From: Jatrophihabitans cynanchi
GTDB taxonomy: Bacteria > Actinomycetota > Actinomycetes > Mycobacteriales > Jatrophihabitantaceae
Assembly: GCF_027247405.1 (NCBI RefSeq)
Contig: NZ_CP097463.1
Span: 2,604,001 to 2,668,000 of the forward strand
Length of the DNA stretch: 64,000 bases
Direction: 5' to 3'
Below are positions 46,087-53,610 of this stretch, in pieces. The notes under the pieces were generated by a model. The model did not search any database and was not told where the DNA came from. It saw only the letters and a list, made by a program, of their open reading frames with translations. Each line of letters starts with the position of its first letter. Within the stretch, counting starts at the first letter, position 1. Made by a program: the position numbers and the translations under genes.

Positions 46087-46506
46087 TCAGCTGACCCAGG
46101 CGCCCGCCGACGCCGGCGCGCTCTGCGCACTCTGCGCGGCTGAGCCGGCGACGATGTCAGCGGCCTGTGCCCAGGCATCACGCAGCGTGCCGACGATCTG
46201 CTGGACGCCGGCGATGCGCTCGCGATCGCCACCGCGGGCCGCGACCAGTTCGGTGAGCAGGTGCGCGTAGATCCCACTCAGGTTCTGGGCGGGGCCGCCG
46301 GCCGACACGTCCAGGCTGCCCTGCAGCTCGATGACGACGGCCATCGCGTGGCCCAGGTGCGAGCCGGTGGTGAACTCGTCCTCGGCGGATTCGGCCAGGG
46401 TGAGGTCGAGCCCGAGGCGGTCGTAGAGCATCACGACACGCTGTGCCGGCGTCGCGGTCAGCACGCGGTCGCGCAGGTAGCGGGCGCGCACCTCGTCCAT
46501 GGGCAT
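46087..46506 (-). CDS. fliS: flagellin export chaperone FliS
   Basis: 139 residues (or 137 from the second ATG). FliS binds the flagellin C-terminus and prevents polymerisation before export. The family opening is clear: ARYLRDRVLTATPAQRVVMLYDRLGLDL. Four helices follow, including LSGIYAHLLTELVAARGGD. An Ala/Ser-rich tail ends the protein. It lies 16 bases after fliD. In Bacillus FliS also assists FliW control of CsrA, which is relevant here. Confidence 0.95.
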   Translation of the reverse strand: MPMDEVRARYLRDRVLTATPAQRVVMLYDRLGLDLTLAESAEDEFTTGSHLGHAMAVVIELQGSLDVSAGGPAQNLSGIYAHLLTELVAARGGDRERIAGVQQIVGTLRDAWAQAADIVAGSAAQSAQSAPASAGAWVS

Positions 46507-46522
46507 GTGGGCACCCTTCCGA

Positions 46523-47881
46523 TCAGGAACTGCTCGAGCTGGAGCTGCCCGAGGACATCGACTTCAGCATCGAGGTGAGGTAGCTCGACTGCGACTGCAG
46601 CTTGGCGAGCGCGGTCTGCATGGCGTTGAACTTCTGCTGCAGGCCGGTCTGGATCAGAGCCAGCCGCGGCGTCCAGTCGTTGATGCGCGTGTTCAGATCG
46701 GTGATCTGCCCGTTCGCGGACGTGATCGCCGCGGTGATGTTGCCGGTCGTCGGGTCGATGGCGCCGGTCGAGACGGTGTCGAGCGACGTGGCGAAGTCGT
46801 TGACGGCCGCCTGGGTGCCGGTGGGGTCCTTGGTGAACGCCGCGGCGAAGGCGGTGGCGTCGAAGGAGAGCTTGCCGGTGCTGTCCATGTCGATGCCGTA
46901 GGTGTGCAGGCTGGTGCCACCGGGGCCGCCCTTGCTGACGGCCGCGTAGAGCGACTGCTGCAGCGAGGTGACGTCGTAGCTGCCCTGCAGCACGGCACCC
47001 TTCGCGGTGGTCTGGCCGATCGTGTTGGCGGCGCTGTTGACCGCGTCGACGAGTGCCTGGACCTTGTCGCTGATGGCGCCGTTGTCGGTCTTGACCGTAA
47101 CGGCGACGTTGCTGACGATCGCGTTCACCGAGAAGGTGACGCCCGGGATCATGTCGGTGAACGTGTTGCTCTGGCTGCTGACGGTGTACCCGCCGGCGGC
47201 CGGGTCGCCCACGCCGACCTGGGCGTTCGCGGCCTGCGTGATCGTCGCCGGTGCCGGGTCGTCGAAGCCGCTGACGGTGAAGCCGGCCTTGGTGCCCGTC
47301 GCGGTGGCGTTCAGTTGCAGCAGCGGGATGGTGCTCCCGGTGCCGGTTCCGTCGTCGACGTTGACCACGGATGCGCGGACGCCCACGGCGGCCGAGTTGA
47401 TCGCCGCGGCTACGTCGGCCGCGGAACCGGACGTCAGGCTGATCGCGTGCGCCGTCCCGTCGGCGCCGGTGATCGTGATGCCGTTGCTCGGTGTCGTCAC
47501 GACCGTGCCGTCGGTTGCGGCCTTGACGGTGGTGACCTGTGCCGCGGCGAGGCCGACGACGTTGAAGATCGTGGTGCCGGCCTGTGCCGTGCTGCTGCTG
47601 GTGGCGACCACGGCGGCGTTCGACGAGCTCGCCGCGGTCGACTGCCACACGCTGCTCAGCACGTCCGTGAACGCGTGTGCGGCGGTCTGCACCGCTGTCA
47701 CGGTCGTGTTGACCGCCTGGTAAGCCGACAGGGCCGTCTGCTGCGCGGACAGCTGATTCTTCAGCATCGTCTGCGGCAGGGCCTGCGCCTGCATCATCTG
47801 GCTGATCAACGTGGTGGTGTCGATCGAACCGGCCACGCCGCCGAGCAGTCCCGAGACGTTGAAGCTACTCGGACTCGTCAT
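46523..47881 (-). CDS. fliD: flagellar filament cap protein FliD
   Basis: 452 residues. FliD caps the filament tip and inserts flagellin. The N-terminus has FNVSGLLGGVAGSIDTTTLI and SAQQTALSAYQAVNTTVTAVQ, as in the FliD N-domain. The middle shows NTFTDMIPGVTFSV and ISDKVQALVDAVNSAANTI. The C-terminus is a coiled coil (LQQKFNAMQTALAKLQSQSSYLTSML) with a poly-Ser end. It is encoded downstream of the four flagellin genes. Confidence 0.96.
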   Translation of the reverse strand: MTSPSSFNVSGLLGGVAGSIDTTTLISQMMQAQALPQTMLKNQLSAQQTALSAYQAVNTTVTAVQTAAHAFTDVLSSVWQSTAASSSNAAVVATSSSTAQAGTTIFNVVGLAAAQVTTVKAATDGTVVTTPSNGITITGADGTAHAISLTSGSAADVAAAINSAAVGVRASVVNVDDGTGTGSTIPLLQLNATATGTKAGFTVSGFDDPAPATITQAANAQVGVGDPAAGGYTVSSQSNTFTDMIPGVTFSVNAIVSNVAVTVKTDNGAISDKVQALVDAVNSAANTIGQTTAKGAVLQGSYDVTSLQQSLYAAVSKGGPGGTSLHTYGIDMDSTGKLSFDATAFAAAFTKDPTGTQAAVNDFATSLDTVSTGAIDPTTGNITAAITSANGQITDLNTRINDWTPRLALIQTGLQQKFNAMQTALAKLQSQSSYLTSMLKSMSSGSSSSSSS

Positions 47882-47930
47882 CGTCTCGTTCCCTCTCTTG
47901 TGCTCGGCGAGCGAGCCGGTTCAGCCCGGA

Positions 47931-47963
47931 GCGGGCGGACCAGGTGGGGGTTGGTCCGCCCGC
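47931..47963 (-). terminator. GC-rich hairpin after the first-positioned flagellin gene (47995)
   Basis: A 12-base perfect stem (47931-47942 with 47952-47963) and a nine-base loop with the same sequence as in the other three spacers. It lies about 30 bases after the flagellin stop and before fliD. No U-tract follows, so partial termination or mRNA 3'-end stabilisation are both possible. Confidence 0.6.
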
Positions 47964-47994
47964 GCCGAGGTGGTGCTGGTTACTACTTCGGCTG

Positions 47995-48957
47995 CTACTG
48001 GAGCAGCTTGAGGATTGCCTGCGGTGCGGAGTTCGCCTGGGCCAGGACGCTGGTGGCGGCCTGGGTCAGGATCTGCGACTGCGTCATCTTGGTGACCTCG
48101 GACGCGAGGTCGGCGTCGGTCAGGTTCGACCGGGACGCGGTGACGTTGGTGATCGCGGTCTGCAGGTTGGTGACCGTGTAGTTGAGCTGGTTCTGCGTCG
48201 CACCGATACCCGACCGAGCCTCGGAGATCGTCGAGATTGCGGCATCGATCGTCGCCAGATCGTCGGTCGCCTGGGTTGTGCCGTAGGTCTTCAGCGCAGC
48301 GGTGCCTTCGTTGTCGGTGTACCCGGTGGTCCCGTCGTACTTGACGATGTTGAGGCCCGACAGCGTGGCCGTTCCGTCCGTGTTGGTCGACTTCGGGTCG
48401 GGGGCGCCGGCCGCAGGCGCTGTGAGAGCAGTGCTCGAGTTGCCGAGGACCCACGCTTGCACACCTGCGCCGCTCAGGTCGAGTCCGATGGTGTCGCCGC
48501 CGTTGGCGCCGACCTGGAAGTTCTTGCTGAAGTTGCCGTCGAGCAGGTTGGTGGCGCCGAACTTGGTCTGCCCGGCGATGTTGTCCAGCTGGCTGTTCAG
48601 CTTGCTGATCTCGCCCTGGATGGCCTTGAGCGAGGAGTCGTCCTGGGTGCCTTCGTTGCCGGCCTGCACGACGAGGGTGCGCATGCGCTGCAGGATGTTC
48701 TGGGTGGTGCCCAGGGCTCCGTCGGCGATCTGGGCGACGTTGATGCCGTCCTGGGCGTTGGAGACGGCCTGGGTCAGGCCGTTGATCTGGCTGGTCAGGC
48801 CCTGGCTGATCGACAGGCCGGCGGCGTCGTCGGCGGCCTTGTTGATCCGCAGACCCGAGGACAGCCGCTCGAAGCTGCTGGCCTGGGCGTTCTGGTTCGC
48901 GGCCAGGTTGTTGTAGGCGTTCAGTGCCGCGACGTTGGTGTTGATGCGAAGACTCAT
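47995..48957 (-). CDS. fliC: flagellin (copy 1, last in transcription order)
   Basis: 320 residues. The D0/D1 N-terminus MSLRINTNVAALNAYNNLAA and SSGLRINKAADDAAGLSISQ, and the C-terminus with LASEVTKMTQSQILTQAATS then VLAQANSAPQAILKLLQ, are complete. The central segment (about 160-235) is unique to this copy and short, so no large D2/D3 outer domains exist. It is the last of four tandem copies. The leader has the same SD-loop hairpin as the other copies, with an ACGGAC hairpin upstream. It is followed by a hairpin and then fliD. Confidence 0.97.
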   Translation of the reverse strand: MSLRINTNVAALNAYNNLAANQNAQASSFERLSSGLRINKAADDAAGLSISQGLTSQINGLTQAVSNAQDGINVAQIADGALGTTQNILQRMRTLVVQAGNEGTQDDSSLKAIQGEISKLNSQLDNIAGQTKFGATNLLDGNFSKNFQVGANGGDTIGLDLSGAGVQAWVLGNSSTALTAPAAGAPDPKSTNTDGTATLSGLNIVKYDGTTGYTDNEGTAALKTYGTTQATDDLATIDAAISTISEARSGIGATQNQLNYTVTNLQTAITNVTASRSNLTDADLASEVTKMTQSQILTQAATSVLAQANSAPQAILKLLQ

Positions 48958-48960
48958 GGT

Positions 48961-48975
48961 GTTTGCCTCCCAAAC
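48961..48975 (-). promoter_or_regulatory. SD-in-loop hairpin, candidate CsrA site (flagellin 1)
   Basis: On the minus strand GTTTG-GGAGG-CAAAC: a five-base stem presents the ribosome-binding GGAGG as the loop, three bases before ATG. GGA in a hairpin loop is the core CsrA target. The element is identical in all four flagellin leaders. Confidence 0.7.
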
Positions 48976-48998
48976 GCGAGTCCGTGCTTACGGGGGAA

Positions 48999-49020
48999 GG
49001 TGTGCCGTCCGTGGCGCACC
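48999..49020 (-). promoter_or_regulatory. upstream GGA hairpin in flagellin 1 leader
   Basis: Minus strand GGTGCGCC-ACGGAC-GGCACACC: seven of eight pairs with an ACGGAC loop, about 45-60 bases upstream of the start. It is a candidate second CsrA site; the loop is conserved in copies 2 and 3. Confidence 0.55.
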
Positions 49021-49072
49021 GGTCGTGCTGATCGAACTGGTCGTTCTGGTTGTGCGGGTCGTGCGGGTGGAG

Positions 49073-49117
49073 TCCGGGTCGGGCGGACCAGGTGGGGGTT
49101 GGTCCGCCCGACCCGGA
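49073..49117 (-). terminator. GC-rich hairpin after flagellin copy 2
   Basis: An 18-base perfect stem (49073-49090 with 49100-49117) and a nine-base loop. It begins about 20 bases after the stop at 49140. No U-tract follows. The same hairpin follows copies 3 and 4. Confidence 0.65.
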
Positions 49118-49139
49118 GCCGGTGGGCTGCTTCCGATTA

Positions 49140-50093
49140 CTACTGCAGCAGCTTGAGGATGGCCTGCGGGGCGGAGTTCGCTTGGGCGAGCACCGAGGTC
49201 GCGGCCTGGGTCAGGATCTGTGACTGCGTCATCTTGGTGACCTCGGATGCGAGGTCGGCGTCGGTCAGGTTCGACCGGGACGCCGTCACGTTCGTGATCG
49301 CGGTCTGCAGGTTCGTGACCGTGTAGTTGAGCTGGTTCTGCGTCGCACCGATCCCCGAACGGGCCGAGGAGATGTCCGAGATCGCCTGGTCGATCTTGGC
49401 GAGGTCGGCGCTGGACTGCGTCGAGTCGTACGTCGTGGGCACTGTGTACACAGTCGACGCAACGCCGGTCCCAGCGTTGGTGGTGGTCACGCCGCCAGCG
49501 ATTGCAAGAGCGGTTAGGTCCACGCCGCCGGTGTAGGTACCAGTCGTCTGGGTACCAGTCGGAGCCGCGTACGTGCCGCCGACCGCGTGAGCCGTCGTGG
49601 CGGCACCAGCGAGGTTCAATGCGATGGTGTCGCCGCCGTTGGCGCCGACCTGGAAGTTCTTGTTGAAGCTTCCGTCGAGCAGGTTGGTGGCGCCGAACTT
49701 GGTCTGGCTCGCGATGTTGTCGAGCTGGCTGTTCAGCTTCTGAATCTCACCGTTGATCGCCTTCAGCGAGGAGGCGTCCTGGGTGCCGGTGTTGCCGGCC
49801 TGCACGACGAGGGTGCGCATGCGCTGCAGGATGTTCTGGGTGGTGCCCAGGGCTCCGTCGGCGATCTGGGCGACGTTGATGCCGTCCTGGGCGTTGGAGA
49901 CGGCCTGGGTCAGGCCGTTGATCTGGCTGGTCAGGCCCTGGCTGATCGACAGGCCGGCGGCGTCGTCGGCGGCCTTGTTGATCCGCAGACCCGAGGAGAG
50001 CCGCTCGAAGCTGCTGGCCTGGGCGTTCTGGTTCGCGGCCAGGTTGTTGTAGGCGTTCAGTGCCGCGACGTTGGTGTTGATGCGAAGACTCAT
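49140..50093 (-). CDS. fliC: flagellin (copy 2)
   Basis: 317 residues. N- and C-terminal D0/D1 segments are nearly identical to the other copies. The variable segment (about 160-230) is Thr/Gly/Ala-rich (TAHAVGGTYAAPTGTQTTGT). Its 5' 300 bases and leader are identical to those of copy 3 as far as I can read, which points to recent duplication or gene conversion. SD-loop hairpin and ACGGAC hairpin lie upstream, and an 18-base-stem hairpin downstream. Confidence 0.97.
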   Translation of the reverse strand: MSLRINTNVAALNAYNNLAANQNAQASSFERLSSGLRINKAADDAAGLSISQGLTSQINGLTQAVSNAQDGINVAQIADGALGTTQNILQRMRTLVVQAGNTGTQDASSLKAINGEIQKLNSQLDNIASQTKFGATNLLDGSFNKNFQVGANGGDTIALNLAGAATTAHAVGGTYAAPTGTQTTGTYTGGVDLTALAIAGGVTTTNAGTGVASTVYTVPTTYDSTQSSADLAKIDQAISDISSARSGIGATQNQLNYTVTNLQTAITNVTASRSNLTDADLASEVTKMTQSQILTQAATSVLAQANSAPQAILKLLQ

Positions 50094-50096
50094 GGT

Positions 50097-50111
50097 GTTT
50101 GCCTCCCAAAC
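50097..50111 (-). promoter_or_regulatory. SD-in-loop hairpin, candidate CsrA site (flagellin 2)
   Basis: GTTTG-GGAGG-CAAAC on the minus strand, three bases before ATG; identical to the element before the other flagellin genes. Confidence 0.7.
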
Positions 50112-50127
50112 GTGAGTCGGATGAAGC

Positions 50128-50149
50128 GGCGCGCCGTCCGTGGCGGGCC
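50128..50149 (-). promoter_or_regulatory. upstream GGA hairpin in flagellin 2 leader
   Basis: Minus strand: seven of eight stem pairs around an ACGGAC loop, the same loop as in copies 1 and 3. Candidate second CsrA site. Confidence 0.5.
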
Positions 50150-50186
50150 GGTCGTACTGGTCGTGCTGGTTGTGCGGGTGGTGGAG

Positions 50187-50231
50187 TCCGGGTCGGGCGG
50201 ACCAGGTGGGGGTTGGTCCGCCCGACCCGGA
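50187..50231 (-). terminator. GC-rich hairpin after flagellin copy 3
   Basis: 18-base perfect stem (50187-50204 with 50214-50231), nine-base loop, 16 bases after the stop at 50247; no U-tract. Confidence 0.65.
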
Positions 50232-50246
50232 GCCTGTGGGCTGCTA

Positions 50247-51146
50247 CTACTGCAGCAGCTTGAGGATGGCCTGCGGGGCGGAGTTCGCCTGCGCGAGGAC
50301 CGAGGTCGCGGCCTGGGTCAGGATCTGTGACTGCGTCATCTTGGTGACCTCGGACGCGAGGTCGGCGTCGGTCAGGTTCGACCGGGACGCGGTGACGTTG
50401 GTGATCGCGGTCTGCAGGTTGGTGACCGTGTAGTTGAGCTGGTTCTGCGTCGCACCGATCCCCGAACGAGCCGACGAGATCTTGCTGATCGCCGAGTCGA
50501 TGGTGGCCAGGTCGGCCGTCGCGTCCGCTGTCGCGTAGGTGGTCGGCGGGGTGTATGTGACCGGCGTGCCGGCGACCGCGGTGCCCACGATCTTCAGTGC
50601 GGTCAGATCGACGCCGCCGGCGCCGTTGCCACCGACATCGCTGGAGGTGACATCCGAGCTCGACAGGTCGAGCCCGATGGTGTCGCCGCCGTTGGCGCCG
50701 ACCTGGAAGTTCTTGTTGAAGCTTCCGTCGAGCAGGTTGGTGGCGCCGAACTTGGTCTGGCTCGCGATGTTGTCGAGCTGGCTGTTCAGCTTGACGACCT
50801 CACCCTGGATCGCGGCGAGCGAGGACGCATCCTGGGTGCCCGTGTTGCCGGCCTGCACGACGAGGGTGCGCATGCGCTGCAGGATGTTCTGGGTGGTGCC
50901 CAGGGCTCCGTCGGCGATCTGGGCGACGTTGATGCCGTCCTGGGCGTTGGAGACGGCCTGGGTCAGGCCGTTGATCTGGCTGGTCAGGCCCTGGCTGATC
51001 GACAGGCCGGCGGCGTCGTCGGCGGCCTTGTTGATCCGCAGACCCGAGGAGAGCCGCTCGAAGCTGCTGGCCTGGGCGTTCTGGTTCGCGGCCAGGTTGT
51101 TGTAGGCGTTCAGTGCCGCGACGTTGGTGTTGATGCGAAGACTCAT
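50247..51146 (-). CDS. fliC: flagellin (copy 3)
   Basis: 299 residues, the shortest copy. The terminal segments match the other flagellins; the variable segment (about 160-215) is GLDLSSSDVTSSDVGGNGAG and a Thr/Ala-rich run. A block of about 690 bases covering its 3' end or 5' end, the spacer and the neighbouring copy is identical to the next repeat (49789-50474 versus 50842-51527). It has an SD-loop hairpin, ACGGAC hairpin and downstream hairpin like copy 2. I see no promoter motif of its own. Confidence 0.97.
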   Translation of the reverse strand: MSLRINTNVAALNAYNNLAANQNAQASSFERLSSGLRINKAADDAAGLSISQGLTSQINGLTQAVSNAQDGINVAQIADGALGTTQNILQRMRTLVVQAGNTGTQDASSLAAIQGEVVKLNSQLDNIASQTKFGATNLLDGSFNKNFQVGANGGDTIGLDLSSSDVTSSDVGGNGAGGVDLTALKIVGTAVAGTPVTYTPPTTYATADATADLATIDSAISKISSARSGIGATQNQLNYTVTNLQTAITNVTASRSNLTDADLASEVTKMTQSQILTQAATSVLAQANSAPQAILKLLQ

Positions 51147-51149
51147 GGT

Positions 51150-51164
51150 GTTTGCCTCCCAAAC
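51150..51164 (-). promoter_or_regulatory. SD-in-loop hairpin, candidate CsrA site (flagellin 3)
   Basis: GTTTG-GGAGG-CAAAC on the minus strand, three bases before ATG; identical in all four leaders. Confidence 0.7.
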
Positions 51165-51180
51165 GTGAGTCGGATGAAGC

Positions 51181-51202
51181 GGCGCGCCGTCCGTGGCGGG
51201 CC
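51181..51202 (-). promoter_or_regulatory. upstream GGA hairpin in flagellin 3 leader
   Basis: Identical to the element at 50128-50149: ACGGAC loop on an eight-base stem with one mismatch. Confidence 0.5.
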
Positions 51203-51239
51203 GGTCGTACTGGTCGTGCTGGTTGTGCGGGTGGTGGAG

Positions 51240-51284
51240 TCCGGGTCGGGCGGACCAGGTGGGGGTTGGTCCGCCCGACCCGGA
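51240..51284 (-). terminator. GC-rich hairpin after flagellin copy 4
   Basis: 18-base perfect stem (51240-51257 with 51267-51284), nine-base loop, 16 bases after the stop at 51300; no U-tract. If it stops part of the polymerases, copy 4 is made in excess of copies 3 to 1. Confidence 0.65.
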
Positions 51285-51299
51285 GCCTGTGGGCTGCTA

Positions 51300-52235
51300 C
51301 TACTGCAGCAGCTTGAGGATGGCCTGCGGGGCGGAGTTCGCCTGCGCGAGGACCGAGGTCGCGGCCTGGGTCAGGATCTGTGACTGCGTCATCTTGGTGA
51401 CCTCGGACGCGAGGTCGGCGTCGGTCAGGTTCGACCGGGACGCGGTGACGTTGGTGATCGCGGTCTGCAGGTTGGTGACCGTGTAGTTGAGCTGGTTCTG
51501 CGTCGCACCGATCCCCGAACGAGCCGAGGAGATTGCCGAGATCGCAGTGTCGATCTGGTTGAGGTCGTAAGCAGCCTCGCCCGAGCCGTAGACCTTGTCA
51601 CCCGCCACCGCGGTCGTCGTGCCGCCAACCAGGGTGTTGCCGGCGTAGCCCGCTCCCGCGCTGGTGTACTTGGCGATGTTCAGGGCGGTCAGGTCCGTGC
51701 CGCCCGACGAGCTAGCGCCGCCGACGAACTTCGAGTTGACGTTCGCGCTGGACAGGTTCAGCCCGATGACGTCACCGCCGTTGGCGCCGACCTGGAAGTT
51801 CTTGTTGAAGCCACCGTCGAGCAGGTTGGTGGCGCCGAACTTGGTCTGGCTGGAGATGTTGTCCAGCTGGCTGTTCAGCTTGACGATCTCACCCTGGATG
51901 GCCTTGAGCGAGGAGTCGTCCTGGGTGCCGGCGTTGCCGGCCTGCACGACCAGGGTGCGCATGCGCTGCAGGATGTTCTGGGTGGTGCCCAGGGCTCCGT
52001 CGGCGATCTGGGCGACGTTGATGCCGTCCTGGGCGTTGGAGACGGCCTGGGTCAGGCCGTTGATCTGGCTGGTCAGGCCCTGGCTGATCGACAGGCCGGC
52101 GGCGTCGTCGGCGGCCTTGTTGATCCGCAGACCCGAGGAGAGCCGCTCGAAGCTGCTGGCCTGGGCGTTCTGGTTCGCGGCCAGGTTGTTGTAGGCGTTC
52201 AGTGCCGCGACGTTGGTGTTGATGCGAAGACTCAT
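51300..52235 (-). CDS. fliC: flagellin (copy 4, first in transcription order)
   Basis: 311 residues from ATG 52235, the start shared with the other copies (the frame is open 30 codons further, through the leader). Conserved D0/D1 ends; variable segment about 160-230 (LNLSSANVNSKFVGGASSSGG). It is the promoter-proximal copy and the only one with an FliA-type promoter. The transcript would begin near 52309, right at a hairpin with two GGA motifs in its loop, followed by the SD-loop hairpin. Confidence 0.97.
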   Translation of the reverse strand: MSLRINTNVAALNAYNNLAANQNAQASSFERLSSGLRINKAADDAAGLSISQGLTSQINGLTQAVSNAQDGINVAQIADGALGTTQNILQRMRTLVVQAGNAGTQDDSSLKAIQGEIVKLNSQLDNISSQTKFGATNLLDGGFNKNFQVGANGGDVIGLNLSSANVNSKFVGGASSSGGTDLTALNIAKYTSAGAGYAGNTLVGGTTTAVAGDKVYGSGEAAYDLNQIDTAISAISSARSGIGATQNQLNYTVTNLQTAITNVTASRSNLTDADLASEVTKMTQSQILTQAATSVLAQANSAPQAILKLLQ

Positions 52236-52238
52236 GGT

Positions 52239-52253
52239 GTTTGCCTCCCAAAC
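52239..52253 (-). promoter_or_regulatory. SD-in-loop hairpin, candidate CsrA site (flagellin 4)
   Basis: GTTTG-GGAGG-CAAAC on the minus strand, three bases before ATG, the same as in copies 1 to 3. Confidence 0.7.
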
Positions 52254-52286
52254 GTGAGTCCTGAGGGGGTGGCCCGGGGGAGGGCC

Positions 52287-52308
52287 GTCGATCCGTCCAT
52301 GGGTCGAC
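52287..52308 (-). promoter_or_regulatory. 5'-terminal hairpin with two GGA motifs in flagellin 4 leader
   Basis: Minus strand GTCGA-CCCATGGACGGA-TCGAC: a five-base stem with a 12-base loop holding GGA twice. It is at the predicted 5' end of the mRNA, about 35 bases before the SD hairpin. Candidate high-affinity CsrA site; the two-site spacing recalls the Bacillus hag leader. Confidence 0.55.
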
Positions 52309-52315
52309 AGACTCG

Positions 52316-52343
52316 CTATCGGCACAGCCGCGCCGGCCTTGAG
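52316..52343 (-). promoter_or_regulatory. FliA-type promoter of the flagellin array
   Basis: Minus strand: CTCA (52343-52340), 16 bases, GCCGATAG (52323-52316). Expected start near 52309. Preceded by G, giving GCTCAAG, as at flhA and flgN. No other flagellin copy has such a motif. Confidence 0.8.
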
Positions 52344-52462
52344 CCGGTCACCTGATCTTGCGGCCGTTCTGGGCTAAGCCACAGCACTGCCTCAACACAG
52401 AACAGCCGGCCGGGAGCGACGTCGTCGTCGCTCCCGGCCGGCTGCCGAGGAGAAGGAAGGTG

Positions 52463-53350
52463 TCAGTTGGCCACGCGCTGGCGCAGCGGCGCGACCAAGC
52501 GGGCCTCGCCGAGCAGGGTGCTGGCCTCGAGCCGGCCGGCCAGGGTGGAGCGTGCGGCGATGGCGGCGCAGTAGGCCTCGCGGGCGCTGTCGCGGCGGCG
52601 GCTGGTGGGGGCAGGTGCCGGGGCGGCGTCGCCATCCTGGGCACGCATCCCGGTGCGCAGCATGGCCAGCGCCTCCGACCGCAGCTGTGAGACGCGGGAC
52701 TCGGTCACGCCGAGATCGGCGGCGATGTCGGCCATCTTGCGCTGCTCGAAGAAGTACTCCCGAACTACCGTGCACAGCCGCTCGGGGAGTTCGGCGATCG
52801 CGTCGCGCAGGATGCCCAACTGCTCGCGGTGCATCAGGATGCCCTCGGGGCCGGCCTCGTGGTCGGGCAGCAGCTCGGCACCGTTGTTCTCGGTCAGGCC
52901 CTGGATCGACAGCACGGCCGCCCGCTGGACGTCGGCGTCCACCGCGTCGAGTTCGTGTGCCGCGACACCCATCGTGTTGGCGACCTCGTCGCGGCTCGGG
53001 GTGCGGCCCAAGGTGGCGGCTAGCTGGTTGCGCACCGCCTCGATCTCGCGGGCCTTGCCCCGGACGGCCCGGCTGGCCCAGTCCATCGTGCGCAGCTCGT
53101 CGGTGAGGGCGCCGCGGATGCGGAAGGCGGCGAAGCGGCCGAACGGGACGCCGCGCGAGGCGTCGAAGCCCTGCGCGCTCACCGTCAGCGCCAGCATCCC
53201 GGCGGAGATGAGGTCGTCGCGGTTGACGTGCGACGGAACACGGCCGAGCAGTTCACGCACCAGGTGGCCGACCAGCGGGAGGTGCGTGCGCACCAGCTCG
53301 TCGACGGTGGGCGTGGAAGCGCTCTCGGGCGCGTTGGTTACAGCCGTCAT
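52463..53350 (-). CDS. fliA: flagellar sigma factor FliA (sigma-28/WhiG type)
   Basis: 295 residues from ATG 53350. Region 2 spans about 22-93 (DDLISAGMLALTVSAQGFDA, then PFGRFAAFRIRGALTDELRTMDW), region 3 about 100-180 and region 4 about 185-233 (FFEQRKMADIAADLGVTESR then VSQLRSEAL). About 60 residues beyond region 4, Ala/Arg-rich and ending in LVAPLRQRVAN, are not usual in FliA. It should recognise the CTCA-N16-GCCGAT promoters in this window. No anti-sigma FlgM is encoded in the window. It is transcribed alone, upstream of the flagellin array. Confidence 0.94.
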   Translation of the reverse strand: MTAVTNAPESASTPTVDELVRTHLPLVGHLVRELLGRVPSHVNRDDLISAGMLALTVSAQGFDASRGVPFGRFAAFRIRGALTDELRTMDWASRAVRGKAREIEAVRNQLAATLGRTPSRDEVANTMGVAAHELDAVDADVQRAAVLSIQGLTENNGAELLPDHEAGPEGILMHREQLGILRDAIAELPERLCTVVREYFFEQRKMADIAADLGVTESRVSQLRSEALAMLRTGMRAQDGDAAPAPAPTSRRRDSAREAYCAAIAARSTLAGRLEASTLLGEARLVAPLRQRVAN

Positions 53351-53610
53351 GGCTGCCTCCTCGGGTGACCTGCGAATCGGACGGTGTAGCTGTGTTGTCC
53401 GAGCCGGTCCCCCGACCTCGGTGCGGCTCCCCAGCCCCACCGTTCGATCCATTGGCTCGTGTTAGATCGACGTGAAGTAATCTCGCATGTAAAGTCCGTG
53501 TTTGGCAAGCCCAAGATCCAAGAATTTTGAAGTGGTGTCACAGGTCACAGCAGATAGGGCGAAACCGCCTCAAAGCACCGGTCACCGCGCACATTGGTCA
53601 CCCGCAGCTG

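Larger units (their letters stand above)
47995..52235 (-). repeat. tandem array of four flagellin genes
   Basis: Four copies at intervals of 1089, 1053 and 1136 bases (start to start). The N-terminal 150 and C-terminal 85 codons, leader hairpins and spacer hairpins are shared; the central 55-75 codons differ. Copies 2/3 and 3/4 share an identical block of about 690 bases (49789-50474 and 50842-51527). Confidence 0.95.

Noticed and set aside
48958-51299. Separate FliA promoters before flagellin copies 1 to 3
   Set aside because: No GCCGAT-type box with a CTCA partner is present in these spacers.
47995-52235. Flagellin repeats as a CRISPR or other short-repeat array
   Set aside because: The repeat units are about 1 kb, coding, and have flagellin sequence; there are no short spaced repeats.
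53490-53516. TAAA-N15-GCCCAAGA as a sigma-28 promoter for flgN
   Set aside because: The -10 part matches poorly; the CTCA-N17-GCCGATGG site at 53611-53639 is much better and closer.
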